DNA of 64,000 nucleotides from an uncultured Acidobacteriota bacterium (GTDB lineage Bacteria > Acidobacteriota > Terriglobia > Bryobacterales > Bryobacteraceae). The notes beneath the pieces are model-generated. The model ran no database searches. It was given only the letters and a program-made list of their open reading frames with translations, and was not told where the DNA came from. Shown one piece after another: positions 1-7,729 of the stretch (positions are counted from its first letter, which is position 1; the number at the start of each line of letters is the position of its first letter). Both the position numbers and the translations under genes were made by a program. The DNA lies in NCBI GenBank assembly GCA_902826605.1, contig CADEFM010000015.1, forward strand, positions 1 to 64,000. The letters are read 5' to 3'.

Positions 1-1
1 C

Positions 2-79
2 GGCCGCACCATGGGCGGCTGCGGCAAACCCACCATCAAATCCATTGACCGTACCGTTGTCAAAATCCACGACGCCTAA
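2..79 (+). CDS. Possible C-terminal end of an unidentified protein (cut by window start)
   Basis: One plus-strand frame is open from the window edge for 25 codons to a TAA at 77-79, ending 18 bp before the convergent TolC-family gene. The residues include a GGCGK stretch and a basic tail, but nothing I recognise. The only support is the open frame and its sensible position as a convergent gene end; chance is a real alternative. Confidence 0.2.
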   Translation, partial: GRTMGGCGKPTIKSIDRTVVKIHDA

Positions 80-97
80 ACCGTCTGCCGCTTTCGC

Positions 98-1321
98 TTA
101 GTAGCTCACTAACAACCCGTCCAATTCCACGGTCGCGCGCGCGGCGTGGATCAGTGCCATCACGTATTCCTCGCGCATCTGTATGAGGTTGCGCTGGGTC
201 ATTAACACTTGCGTGTAGGCCGCGGTCATCGCGGCGAAGTTCGCAAAGTACAAGTCGTAGGCTTGCATGGCGGCGGGGATCATCTGGTCGCGGTAGCGTA
301 TAGCGGCGGCTGATGCGTCCTGATAATCCCGGTACACCGCCGCGAAGCGACGCGCCAGCGTCTGGCGTTGCCGGTCCACCTCAAACCTGGCTCGCTCGGC
401 TTCGGCGCGCGCAGCGGCCAGCGCGCCTTGGTTGCGATTGAACAACGGGATCTGAATTCCAACATCGAAGAAACCCTCCGTACCCGCTTTGAAGCCGGAC
501 ACCAGTTCGTTGTTGTAGCGCACTCCTCCACGCACCACCACATCCGGAATCTTTTCCACACGCGCCCGGTCCACCAGGAGTTCCGCGCTGGCGCGCACGC
601 TATTAGCGGCGCGCAAGTCCGGATTCTCCGCATAGATTCTCTCCATTGCGGTGGCATCTGCCACGGGCAACTGTTCGATGTCGCCGGCCAGGGCCGTTCG
701 TTGCAATGACGGCATAGATACCATAGCGGCGATCTCGCGCCATGTGCGGTCCAGCGCATTTCCCGCCAGCGTGACACTCAAAGCCGCACGCTGCGCTTCC
801 ACTTCCGCGGCGAGCACATCAGGCCGGTCCACCCGCCCCAAGTTAGCGCTTTCGCGCGCGGTCTTGGCGGTACGCACGGCCAGATCTTCCATTTCCCGCC
901 GGACCTGCAGCAACCGCTCACCGCCTAATGCCTCGTAATACAGGGTGCGTATCGCGATGAGCACGCGCAGACGTTCGGCTTGCTGCAATTGCGTCGCAGC
1001 CTCGGTCAGTTGCTCTCCGGAGCGCCGCGCCAATCCGAGCTTGCCTGCGGTTACGAAGCGTTGCTCTACGAAGCCACCCACGGTGCCGCCGCGCAGGCCT
1101 GGCGTTCCGGAGATATGTTCTCCACTGGAGCCGAGCACCGGATTCGGATACAACCCCGCCTGTAAGGCACGGCCTTGGGCGGCACGCACGTCCGCCCCGC
1201 TTTGGCGCAGCGAGGGACTTGCCGTAAGCGCCATTTTTTCCAAGTCCGCTAGCGTCAGCGCCGACTGGGCGCAGCAGGATGCTGCGCATAAATACGAAAA
1301 CAGAATCACGTTAGTGCGCAT
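98..1321 (-). CDS. TolC-family outer membrane efflux protein (CusC/CzcC-like)
   Basis: A 407-residue protein with an N-terminal signal peptide, then the alternating helical pattern of outer membrane efflux proteins: an N-terminal LADLEKMAL segment, long Ala/Arg-rich coiled helices and repeated NP-containing turns. It would form the outer membrane channel of a tripartite export pump. Its ATG lies inside the 3' end of the multicopper oxidase gene (11 bp overlap), so the two are translationally coupled and copper or another metal is the likely substrate. No pump or adaptor gene is visible; it may lie beyond the window start. Family assignment is firm, substrate inferred. Confidence 0.85.
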   Translation of the reverse strand: MRTNVILFSYLCAASCCAQSALTLADLEKMALTASPSLRQSGADVRAAQGRALQAGLYPNPVLGSSGEHISGTPGLRGGTVGGFVEQRFVTAGKLGLARRSGEQLTEAATQLQQAERLRVLIAIRTLYYEALGGERLLQVRREMEDLAVRTAKTARESANLGRVDRPDVLAAEVEAQRAALSVTLAGNALDRTWREIAAMVSMPSLQRTALAGDIEQLPVADATAMERIYAENPDLRAANSVRASAELLVDRARVEKIPDVVVRGGVRYNNELVSGFKAGTEGFFDVGIQIPLFNRNQGALAAARAEAERARFEVDRQRQTLARRFAAVYRDYQDASAAAIRYRDQMIPAAMQAYDLYFANFAAMTAAYTQVLMTQRNLIQMREEYVMALIHAARATVELDGLLVSY

Positions 1322-2516
1322 GATTTGCTCCCGCTGTCCGAACCCGCGCGATAATTTCGTCGTAACGCTCCGGTGGCAGCACCCGGATGATGGTCATCAT
1401 GCCCATCATGGCGCCGCTCCAGCCCTTCCTAAGACCAAAGTTTTCGGGCTTATCGAACATGTCGTCCATGGGCATCCACATATCCTGCGGATACCCGGGT
1501 ACGGTTTTCTTGGCCGGATCGTCCATCGGATAGAGTCCAATGTTGCTGCTGGACATGGCCTTGGCGTGTCCCGTGGGCGCCATGGGTCCAGCCATTGAAA
1601 CCATCTGGTTCATCATGTGATGGGGCATGTGGCAGTGCAGCATCCAATCGCCAATGTGCTTGGCGTCGAATTCGATGTTGCGGGCCTGGCCAACTCCCAC
1701 GAGAACGGTATTTTCTTCAAACCACAGTGCCTGCGGTTTGCGGCCCGCCTCGGTTCCGGTTACGACAAACTGATTTCCATGCAAGTGAATCGGATGGTGA
1801 TCCATACCGAGGTTCACCAAACGCAGCCGAACGCGCTCGCCTTGTTTGACCAGCATGGGCGTGGTGGCCGGACCTGACTTGCCATTAAAGGTCAGCCAGT
1901 TGAATTCCATTGCCAGCGAGTTCGGCACGTTGTTATTCGGCATCAGCGCCCATTCCTGTATCAAAATGCCAAAGTCGCGATCCACCCGGGGCGCGTATGG
2001 GGTCTTCGGGTGCACCACTAACATGCCCAACTGGCCCATCATTTCCTGCATTGCGAAGTGAGAATGATAAAAGAGCGTGCCGTGCTGGTTCATTGTGAAT
2101 TCGTAGACGTACTGTCCGCCCGGCGGCACCGGGTCTTGTCCCAGCCCGACGCTGCCTTCCATCTCCATGGGCGCTTCCAGGCCGTGCCAATGCAGCGCGG
2201 TCATCTCCGGCAGCTTGTTTTCAAGGATCACGCGCACGCGGTCGCCTTCGTTCACTTCGATCAGTGGACCCGGCACGGTGCCGTTATAACCCCATGCGTC
2301 TACCTCGCGCCCCGGAGCGAATTGGGAATGCACCACTTCGGCGACTAGCCGGAATTCTTTCACCCCATCCACCACGCGGTGCGGCAGCCTGGCCAGATCA
2401 GGCACCTCGACCGGCAAATTTGCGAGGTTTTCCTGGGCTCTTATTTTCCTAGCGGCAATCAAACCAGCGCCCGCAGCGGCGGCTCTGGCGAAGAAATTTC
2501 TCCGATTCGCGACCAT
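1311..2516 (-). CDS. Tat-exported multicopper oxidase, two-domain-like
   Basis: A 401-residue enzyme that probably oxidises Cu(I) or phenolic substrates in the periplasm. The start at 2516 puts a twin-arginine signal (NRRNFFARAAAAG) at the N terminus and follows an AAGGAG ribosome site. All four copper motifs are present: HWHG at 109-112, HSH at 151-153, HPIHLHG at 241-247 and HCH at 294-296 followed by H300 and M305. The first pair and second pair are only about 90 residues apart, much closer than in three-domain CueO-type enzymes, pointing to a two-domain oxidase. The C terminus is Met-rich, as in copper-resistance oxidases. It sits between a His-rich protein and a TolC gene. Confidence 0.88.
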   Translation of the reverse strand: MVANRRNFFARAAAAGAGLIAARKIRAQENLANLPVEVPDLARLPHRVVDGVKEFRLVAEVVHSQFAPGREVDAWGYNGTVPGPLIEVNEGDRVRVILENKLPEMTALHWHGLEAPMEMEGSVGLGQDPVPPGGQYVYEFTMNQHGTLFYHSHFAMQEMMGQLGMLVVHPKTPYAPRVDRDFGILIQEWALMPNNNVPNSLAMEFNWLTFNGKSGPATTPMLVKQGERVRLRLVNLGMDHHPIHLHGNQFVVTGTEAGRKPQALWFEENTVLVGVGQARNIEFDAKHIGDWMLHCHMPHHMMNQMVSMAGPMAPTGHAKAMSSSNIGLYPMDDPAKKTVPGYPQDMWMPMDDMFDKPENFGLRKGWSGAMMGMMTIIRVLPPERYDEIIARVRTAGANHAH

Positions 2517-2593
2517 GACTTCTCTCCTTTGATATTCGTGGACGTGCAGCTCGTTGACGTGCCGAGCCGCCAGCGCAGGGAGCGGTGCGGAGT

Positions 2594-2941
2594 TCAGATA
2601 CGAAGGATGGAAGAAGGAGAGCCTAACAAGGGCGGACTGGCGAACACCTGGTGTGCCGGTTCGAAAACCGCTGTAAGCGTGATGATACGGAAGGGTACGG
2701 CGTCGATATCCGCCACGAACTGTAGTTCCGGCATGGACGGCCGTGCCTGGTCCGCCGTCTTCTGGTGATCGCACGCCTGATCATGCGTCGAATGGTGCGA
2801 CGGGGCGGGCGCTTTCTCGTGATGGCACGGCGGAGTCTGCGGTTGCTCCTGCGTCTCACCACACTCGGCCAGCGTGCACGCGGAAATACATTGAAAACTG
2901 GCCAGCAACATCAGAATGGCGAATGTGACCGTTACACGCAT
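2594..2941 (-). CDS. Small secreted His/Cys-rich protein, probable metal-binding
   Basis: A 115-residue protein with a signal peptide (MRVTVTFAILMLLASF). The mature part begins with several Cys residues (CISACTLAECG) and a His-rich stretch containing CHHEK, SHHSTHD and CDHQK, suited to binding copper or zinc in the periplasm. The C-terminal 45 residues are hydrophobic without obvious motifs. It is the first gene of the copper operon, 77 bp upstream of the oxidase start. Metal binding is inferred from composition and context; I do not recognise a named family. Confidence 0.65.
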   Translation of the reverse strand: MRVTVTFAILMLLASFQCISACTLAECGETQEQPQTPPCHHEKAPAPSHHSTHDQACDHQKTADQARPSMPELQFVADIDAVPFRIITLTAVFEPAHQVFASPPLLGSPSSILRI

Positions 2942-3068
2942 CCAAGTCTATTCTAGCGCGGGTGCCCGTAACCATGAGCGCTTTTACTCCCTCATATTTC
3001 GAAGCCCCGGCGACCATGCGGGGGCAAGTCTCCGCGTGTAGATAACGAGCGAACTAAAATATAGAGGC

Positions 3069-4007
3069 ATGACGAGAAGAGACCTCATCACGCTAGCGGC
3101 GTGCGCAGCGCCCATCTCTTGCGGTCAACAGGGCGACAACGAAGTATTGATAAAAGCGTCAAAGTTATCCCAGAGAGACAATATACTAGTCCTTGATTAC
3201 ACGCTACATGCACACACGCCCACGAATGCGTCGGTGGGCAGACTAATGCTCGAGGATGAAGGGAGAGGGGTCCAATTCGCAATCGCACCGGACGGTGGAT
3301 GTATTGTGTGGATTCCACGGAATGCTTATCCTAGTGCACCTGACTATAGTTCAAGACCCTTGGTTGCGGTGTGGGATGGCCACGCCGCTTGGACATTGAC
3401 GTACAAGGGGATCAGAGCCGGGGCGGTCGCGGTGTCCTCCAAATATCGCAACCTGTATCTGACGGCGTTTGACGACGCCACATCACCTGGACGCTTGTTA
3501 CACCTTCAAGGCGAACAACTAAAAGCTTCATTGGACATAACCGGCGTTGCTGGAAATCTGGATCTTTCTGCGGTGGAGCGATTATCTACGTGCAGTGATG
3601 GCACCATTCTAGCCATGGGGACACGCGAGTCATTGAAGGTCGTCGACCCTAAGTCTGGACGTGGTTACTTCAGCGGGAACGGTCGTTTCCCCGCATTATC
3701 ACCAGATGGGAAACACGTTGCGTTCGTGGATCAGGGAGCGCTGTTCATCGTAAATGTAGTGGACGGATCGCGCCGACAATTTCTTTCGCGAGGTACCGTC
3801 TGGGGCGTTGGTGGTTGGAGTCCCGACGGTGAATTGCTATTAGCAGCATATCGGGAAGGCCTTAGCTTCTTTAAGCAATTGGTGGTCGTGGACACTGCAA
3901 GCGGTCAATTCGCCGACATCTTTGAGATGGGAGAGGGTGACTTCGGAAGTCGAGCCATGTGGATAAAACGGCACCTCGTAAATAGAAAACCGCCGATTGA
4001 AGCATGA
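3069..4007 (+). CDS. Tat-type lipoprotein with beta-propeller-like repeats, function unknown
   Basis: A 312-residue protein starting with a twin arginine (MTRRDLITLAACAA) and a lipobox-like PISC at about residue 18, so probably an exported lipoprotein. The C-terminal half carries PD40/WD40-like blades: ALSPDGKHVAFVD and GWSPDGELLLAA, each followed by a Val-rich strand. The coding sequence is visibly richer in A/T and less biased in codon use than its neighbours, which suggests later acquisition. It stands alone between the divergent copper operon and dinG. No function can be assigned. Confidence 0.65.
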   Translation: MTRRDLITLAACAAPISCGQQGDNEVLIKASKLSQRDNILVLDYTLHAHTPTNASVGRLMLEDEGRGVQFAIAPDGGCIVWIPRNAYPSAPDYSSRPLVAVWDGHAAWTLTYKGIRAGAVAVSSKYRNLYLTAFDDATSPGRLLHLQGEQLKASLDITGVAGNLDLSAVERLSTCSDGTILAMGTRESLKVVDPKSGRGYFSGNGRFPALSPDGKHVAFVDQGALFIVNVVDGSRRQFLSRGTVWGVGGWSPDGELLLAAYREGLSFFKQLVVVDTASGQFADIFEMGEGDFGSRAMWIKRHLVNRKPPIEA

Positions 4008-4110
4008 AAGATCTTGTGGATGGCAAGACCAATTCCGCACGCCACAACCACGCGCAACACGAAGTCGTAGCATGTCCCCTCAATTTGTGACTGCTAAAAT
4101 CACTTGGTAG

Positions 4111-6039
4111 GTGCCTCCCGCCGCTCAATCCCTCACGCCCCGCCAGTTCTTTGGCCGGAAAGGTTTGCTTGCGGATTGGCATCCCCACTACGAATACCGC
4201 CCGGGCCAGCTTGCCATGGCGGAGGCCGTGGAAGCGGCGCTCGCCGAAAAAAAGCACCTGATCGTCGAAGCAGGCACCGGCACGGGCAAGACGCTGGCCT
4301 ACTTGGTGCCGGCGATACTATCCGGAAAGCGCATCGTCATTTCCACGGGCACCAAGAACCTGCAAGAGCAGTTATTCTTCAAAGACATTCCGTTCCTGGC
4401 GAAGCACCTGGGCCCGCTCCGTGCGTGTTACATGAAGGGCCGCGCGAATTACGCCTGCAGGCAGAAGATTTACGACGCGGAAAAAGAGCCCGTGCTCGAC
4501 GGTTTGGAGGAAGTCGCCGATTTCCGGATCATCCGTGAGTGGGAGAAGACCACCGAAACCGGCGACCGCGCCGAGATCAAGACGCTTCCGGAATCGAGCA
4601 CCGCGTGGGCCAAGATCGACGCGCGAAGCGATCTGTGCAGCGGCCAGAAATGCCCGCAGTTTGAGCGCTGTTTCATCACGCTAATGCACCAAAGGGCGCA
4701 GGCGAGCGATCTGATCATCGTGAATCACCACTTGTTTTTCGCGGATCTCGCCGTGAAGGGAAATGAGATGGCCGGCATCATTCCCGATTACAGCGCCGTG
4801 ATCTTCGATGAAGCGCATGAGATTGAAGACGTCGCCGGGCAATACTTTGGCGTCACCGTTTCCAGCTATCAATTCGAGGAACTGGCGCGTGACGTGACGG
4901 GGTTGGCGCACCGCAAGGAGTTCGGATCCCAGGAGTTGGACCGTACTTTGATGATGATGGGCGAACGCGCGGCCTACTTTTTCGCGCTGTTCGGTGCGGC
5001 GGAGGGGCGCTCGGGGTTTCGGGCGCAGGAAGCGTTCCTCCTGGAGCACGAGGAAATTTACCTCGATGTGCTGGCGGGATTGGAGTTGGTGGCGTTGCAG
5101 TTGGAGCTGTTGCGCGCGGCGCCCGACGAGGCGATCCCTTTGATCAGCCGGGCAAGGGACATGGCGCGCCGACTGCAATTCTGGATGGAATCCGGCGAAC
5201 GCACGTACGTGTATTGGATTGAGCGGCGCGGGCGGGGGACGTTCTTGCAGGCCACGCCTATCGACGTTTCATCGCTGCTCGACGAAAAGCTATTCGATGA
5301 ACTGGACACCGCCGTATTGACGTCCGCCACGCTCGCGGTGGCGGGTGCGTTTGAGTTTTTCCAGCAGCGCTTGGGACTGCGCGGCGCGCGCACGCTGGTG
5401 GTTCCCAGTCACTTCGACTACGCTTCCCAGGCGCTCCTATACGTTCCGCAAGACCTGCCGGAACCGCGCAATCCGGCTTTCACGGCGGCCGCAGCTCTTG
5501 AAATCGCCGAGCTTCTGATGTTGAGTAGAGGCCGCGCGTTCGTCCTGTTTACCAGCTATCAACAGATGCGGCTGGTGTATGACCGCGTGTCGCTGGAAAT
5601 TCCCTATCAAACGCTGATGCAGGGGACGGGGCCGCGCAGCGCGCTGCTGGAGGAATTTCGTTCGACTCCCAACGCCGTGCTGTTCGCGACGTCGTCGTTC
5701 TGGCAGGGAGTGGACGTACCGGGAGAGCAGCTGAGCTGCGTGATCATCGACAAGCTGCCCTTCGCGGTGCCCAGCGATCCTGTGGTGGAGGCGCGCATCG
5801 CGACCATTCGAGAGAACGGCGGTGAGCCGTTTTCGAGTTACCAGGTGCCGCAAGCGGCCATCGCGCTCAAGCAAGGCTTCGGACGCCTGATCCGCGGCCG
5901 CCGCGACCGGGGAGTGCTGGCGCTGCTGGACCATCGCATCACCAAGACGCGCTACGGCCAGATTTTCTTCGACAGCCTGCCGGATTACGCCTTCACCACC
6001 AAACGCAGCGACGTGGAGAAGTTCTTTGCAGCGGTATAG
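4111..6039 (+). CDS. dinG: ATP-dependent DNA helicase, DinG/XPD family
   Basis: A 642-residue superfamily 2 iron-sulfur helicase, unwinding DNA 5' to 3' in repair. It starts with GTG at 4111. Visible motifs: Walker A EAGTGTGKT (53-61), an iron-sulfur cluster set C116, C176, C181 and C187, the DEAH box at 233-236, and the C-terminal motif VI region QGFGRLIRGRRDRG. A SWQGVD-like motif V region (SSFWQGVDVPG) is also present. queD follows after 12 bp, probably on the same transcript. Confidence 0.93.
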   Translation: MPPAAQSLTPRQFFGRKGLLADWHPHYEYRPGQLAMAEAVEAALAEKKHLIVEAGTGTGKTLAYLVPAILSGKRIVISTGTKNLQEQLFFKDIPFLAKHLGPLRACYMKGRANYACRQKIYDAEKEPVLDGLEEVADFRIIREWEKTTETGDRAEIKTLPESSTAWAKIDARSDLCSGQKCPQFERCFITLMHQRAQASDLIIVNHHLFFADLAVKGNEMAGIIPDYSAVIFDEAHEIEDVAGQYFGVTVSSYQFEELARDVTGLAHRKEFGSQELDRTLMMMGERAAYFFALFGAAEGRSGFRAQEAFLLEHEEIYLDVLAGLELVALQLELLRAAPDEAIPLISRARDMARRLQFWMESGERTYVYWIERRGRGTFLQATPIDVSSLLDEKLFDELDTAVLTSATLAVAGAFEFFQQRLGLRGARTLVVPSHFDYASQALLYVPQDLPEPRNPAFTAAAALEIAELLMLSRGRAFVLFTSYQQMRLVYDRVSLEIPYQTLMQGTGPRSALLEEFRSTPNAVLFATSSFWQGVDVPGEQLSCVIIDKLPFAVPSDPVVEARIATIRENGGEPFSSYQVPQAAIALKQGFGRLIRGRRDRGVLALLDHRITKTRYGQIFFDSLPDYAFTTKRSDVEKFFAAV

Positions 6040-6051
6040 GCCCGTGCGAAA

Positions 6052-6438
6052 ATGGAAGGACCGATGTTTGAAGTCAGCGTAGAACAAGTATTCGCCTCCG
6101 CGCACGCGCTGCGTAATTATAAAGGCAAGTGCGAAAACGTGCACGGCCATAACTGGAAAGTGCGGGCCGTGATCGAGGGCGAACGGCTGGACGAAACCGG
6201 GTTACTCGTGGACTTCGTCGACGTGAAGCGTTTGATGGGCAAGATCATCGAACGGCTGGACCACCAGCACTTGAACGAGATTCCGCCCTTCGATGTAGTG
6301 AATCCCTCGGCCGAGAACATCGCGGAACATCTGTACCGGGAGCTGTCCCAGGGTCTGGAGAGCACCCCGGTTCCCGTGCGCGTGCAATCCGTGCGGGTGT
6401 GGGAAACGGATATTCAAAGCGCGACCTACCGGCCCTAG
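6052..6438 (+). CDS. queD: 6-carboxytetrahydropterin synthase (QueD)
   Basis: A 128-residue member of the 6-pyruvoyltetrahydropterin synthase family, converting dihydroneopterin triphosphate to 6-carboxytetrahydropterin for queuosine and related deazapurines. Zinc ligands H18, H31 and H33 and the catalytic C27 are visible in the N-terminal block (FASAHALRNYKGKCENVHGHNW, split here as FASAHALRNY and GKCENVHGHNW). A second Met at 6064 is an equally good start and would shorten it by four residues. No other queuosine gene is in the window. Confidence 0.92.
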   Translation: MEGPMFEVSVEQVFASAHALRNYKGKCENVHGHNWKVRAVIEGERLDETGLLVDFVDVKRLMGKIIERLDHQHLNEIPPFDVVNPSAENIAEHLYRELSQGLESTPVPVRVQSVRVWETDIQSATYRP

Positions 6439-6452
6439 CGCGATCCACGCGC

Positions 6453-6482
6453 TCGACAGCCCGCACCCAAAAAGACTAGAAT
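6453..6482 (+). promoter_or_regulatory. Sigma-70-like promoter for the TIR/SLOG locus
   Basis: TCGACA at 6453-6458 and TAGAAT at 6477-6482 each match consensus at five of six positions, with an 18-bp spacer. The expected transcription start near 6489 leaves only about 6-8 nt before the ATG at 6496, and no Shine-Dalgarno is present, so the transcript may be leaderless. An AGACT/AGTCT inverted repeat overlaps the -10 box. Confidence 0.5.
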
Positions 6483-6495
6483 CAGTCTCATCCAT

Positions 6496-7686
6496 ATGGC
6501 GCACCAGGTGTTTATCAGTTACGGACACCAAGATAAGCTGGTGGCGGATGCCACCTGCGCACGCCTGGAGGCTCGGGGAATCCGCTGCTGGATCGCGCCG
6601 CGTGATGTTCTGCCCGGCCAAGCCTACGGAGAAGCGATCAACACTGCCATTCGCGGATGCCGCGCCCTGGTGCTGGTCTTTTCCTCCAACGCCAATCTTT
6701 CCGATCACGTTTCGAAAGAAGTGGAACGGGCCGTCAGTAACGGCATTCCCGTGGTGCCGCTGCGCATCGAAAACGTAACGCCGACCGGCGCGCTTGAGTA
6801 TTTTATTGGGTCCGTCCATTGGCTGGACGCTTTGACGCAACCGATCGAAGCTCATCTGGAACGTTTGGCGGACTCGGTGGAGAGGTTGTTGGGCGCGGAG
6901 CCCGCGAAGCGGCCTCAGCCTGTGCCCGGGCCTGTGCCGCAGCCGAAACCCATGGGGCTGTATATCGCCCTGGGGACATTGGCATTGGCCGCAGCAGGGG
7001 GGCTCCTCTTCACTTTTGGCCGCGGTTCAGTCTCCCAGGCTCCCATGGCGCAGGCGATTCCGTCGAAGGAAATTCCACGGCAACCGGAGAGTGATGGCAC
7101 TGCCCCGCCCACAACGCCGCCGGCTGCGCCCCCCCGGGGCACGAGACAGCCGGCCGCGAGACAACATGACCGGGAGCGCGACGCCTCTTCAGCCCCGACA
7201 GAGCCTGTAGGAATCACCGGATGTTGGCTGTACAATAACATCCGTCTTCAGGTGGAGGCCGACGGGAGAATCACCGGGTTCCTGATGCCGGGTACGTGGC
7301 GGGCCGAGGGGGGAAGCCGGTATTCGATGACGTGGCCTTCTATCGTGGAAACGGTTCACGTCTCCCCGGATGGAAGATCTTTGGCGGGTACCAACAATTA
7401 TGGGCCGGCCGTTTCTGCGCAGCGCATTGCCCCGGGCGGGGCAGGATCCAGGAGTTTGGCCGGCACCTGGCAGTGGAACAACGGCGCGACCGTCCTGGCG
7501 AGCGACAACGGCGCCATCGCCACTGGTCCCGTGCAAGGCCGCTGGTTATCCCAAGGAGGCGGAACGTACCGGATTGATTGGGGGCTAATTCCTGTCGATC
7601 AACTGGATTTGTCACCGGACGGACGGACGCTATCCGGACAGAATAATTTCGGGGCGAAAGTTGGCGGCACGCGGTGCGCCCCTTGA
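6496..7686 (+). CDS. TIR-domain membrane protein with duplicated extracytoplasmic beta-rich domain
   Basis: A 396-residue protein. Residues 1-133 form a bacterial TIR_2-type domain: FISYGHQDK, CWIAPRDVLPG, LVLVFSSNAN and the SKEVERAV helix, where E75 sits at the place of the TIR NADase catalytic Glu. A Pro-rich linker leads to one membrane segment (about 154-174), a low-complexity Pro/Thr stalk (180-238), then two copies of a Trp/Gly/Asn-rich unit (240-311 and 318-396). Both copies share GxW, a YxxxW element, a SPDGRxLxG turn and a closing NNxG motif. TIR domains act as NAD-cleaving or cyclic-ADPR-making enzymes or as adaptors. The SLOG-like membrane gene follows directly. Activity is inferred from motif retention. 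Confidence 0.85.
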   Translation: MAHQVFISYGHQDKLVADATCARLEARGIRCWIAPRDVLPGQAYGEAINTAIRGCRALVLVFSSNANLSDHVSKEVERAVSNGIPVVPLRIENVTPTGALEYFIGSVHWLDALTQPIEAHLERLADSVERLLGAEPAKRPQPVPGPVPQPKPMGLYIALGTLALAAAGGLLFTFGRGSVSQAPMAQAIPSKEIPRQPESDGTAPPTTPPAAPPRGTRQPAARQHDRERDASSAPTEPVGITGCWLYNNIRLQVEADGRITGFLMPGTWRAEGGSRYSMTWPSIVETVHVSPDGRSLAGTNNYGPAVSAQRIAPGGAGSRSLAGTWQWNNGATVLASDNGAIATGPVQGRWLSQGGGTYRIDWGLIPVDQLDLSPDGRTLSGQNNFGAKVGGTRCAP

Positions 7687-7729
7687 TGGCGCGCGTGATG
7701 CGGCGCACGTGACCGCTGTTGGTGCGACG

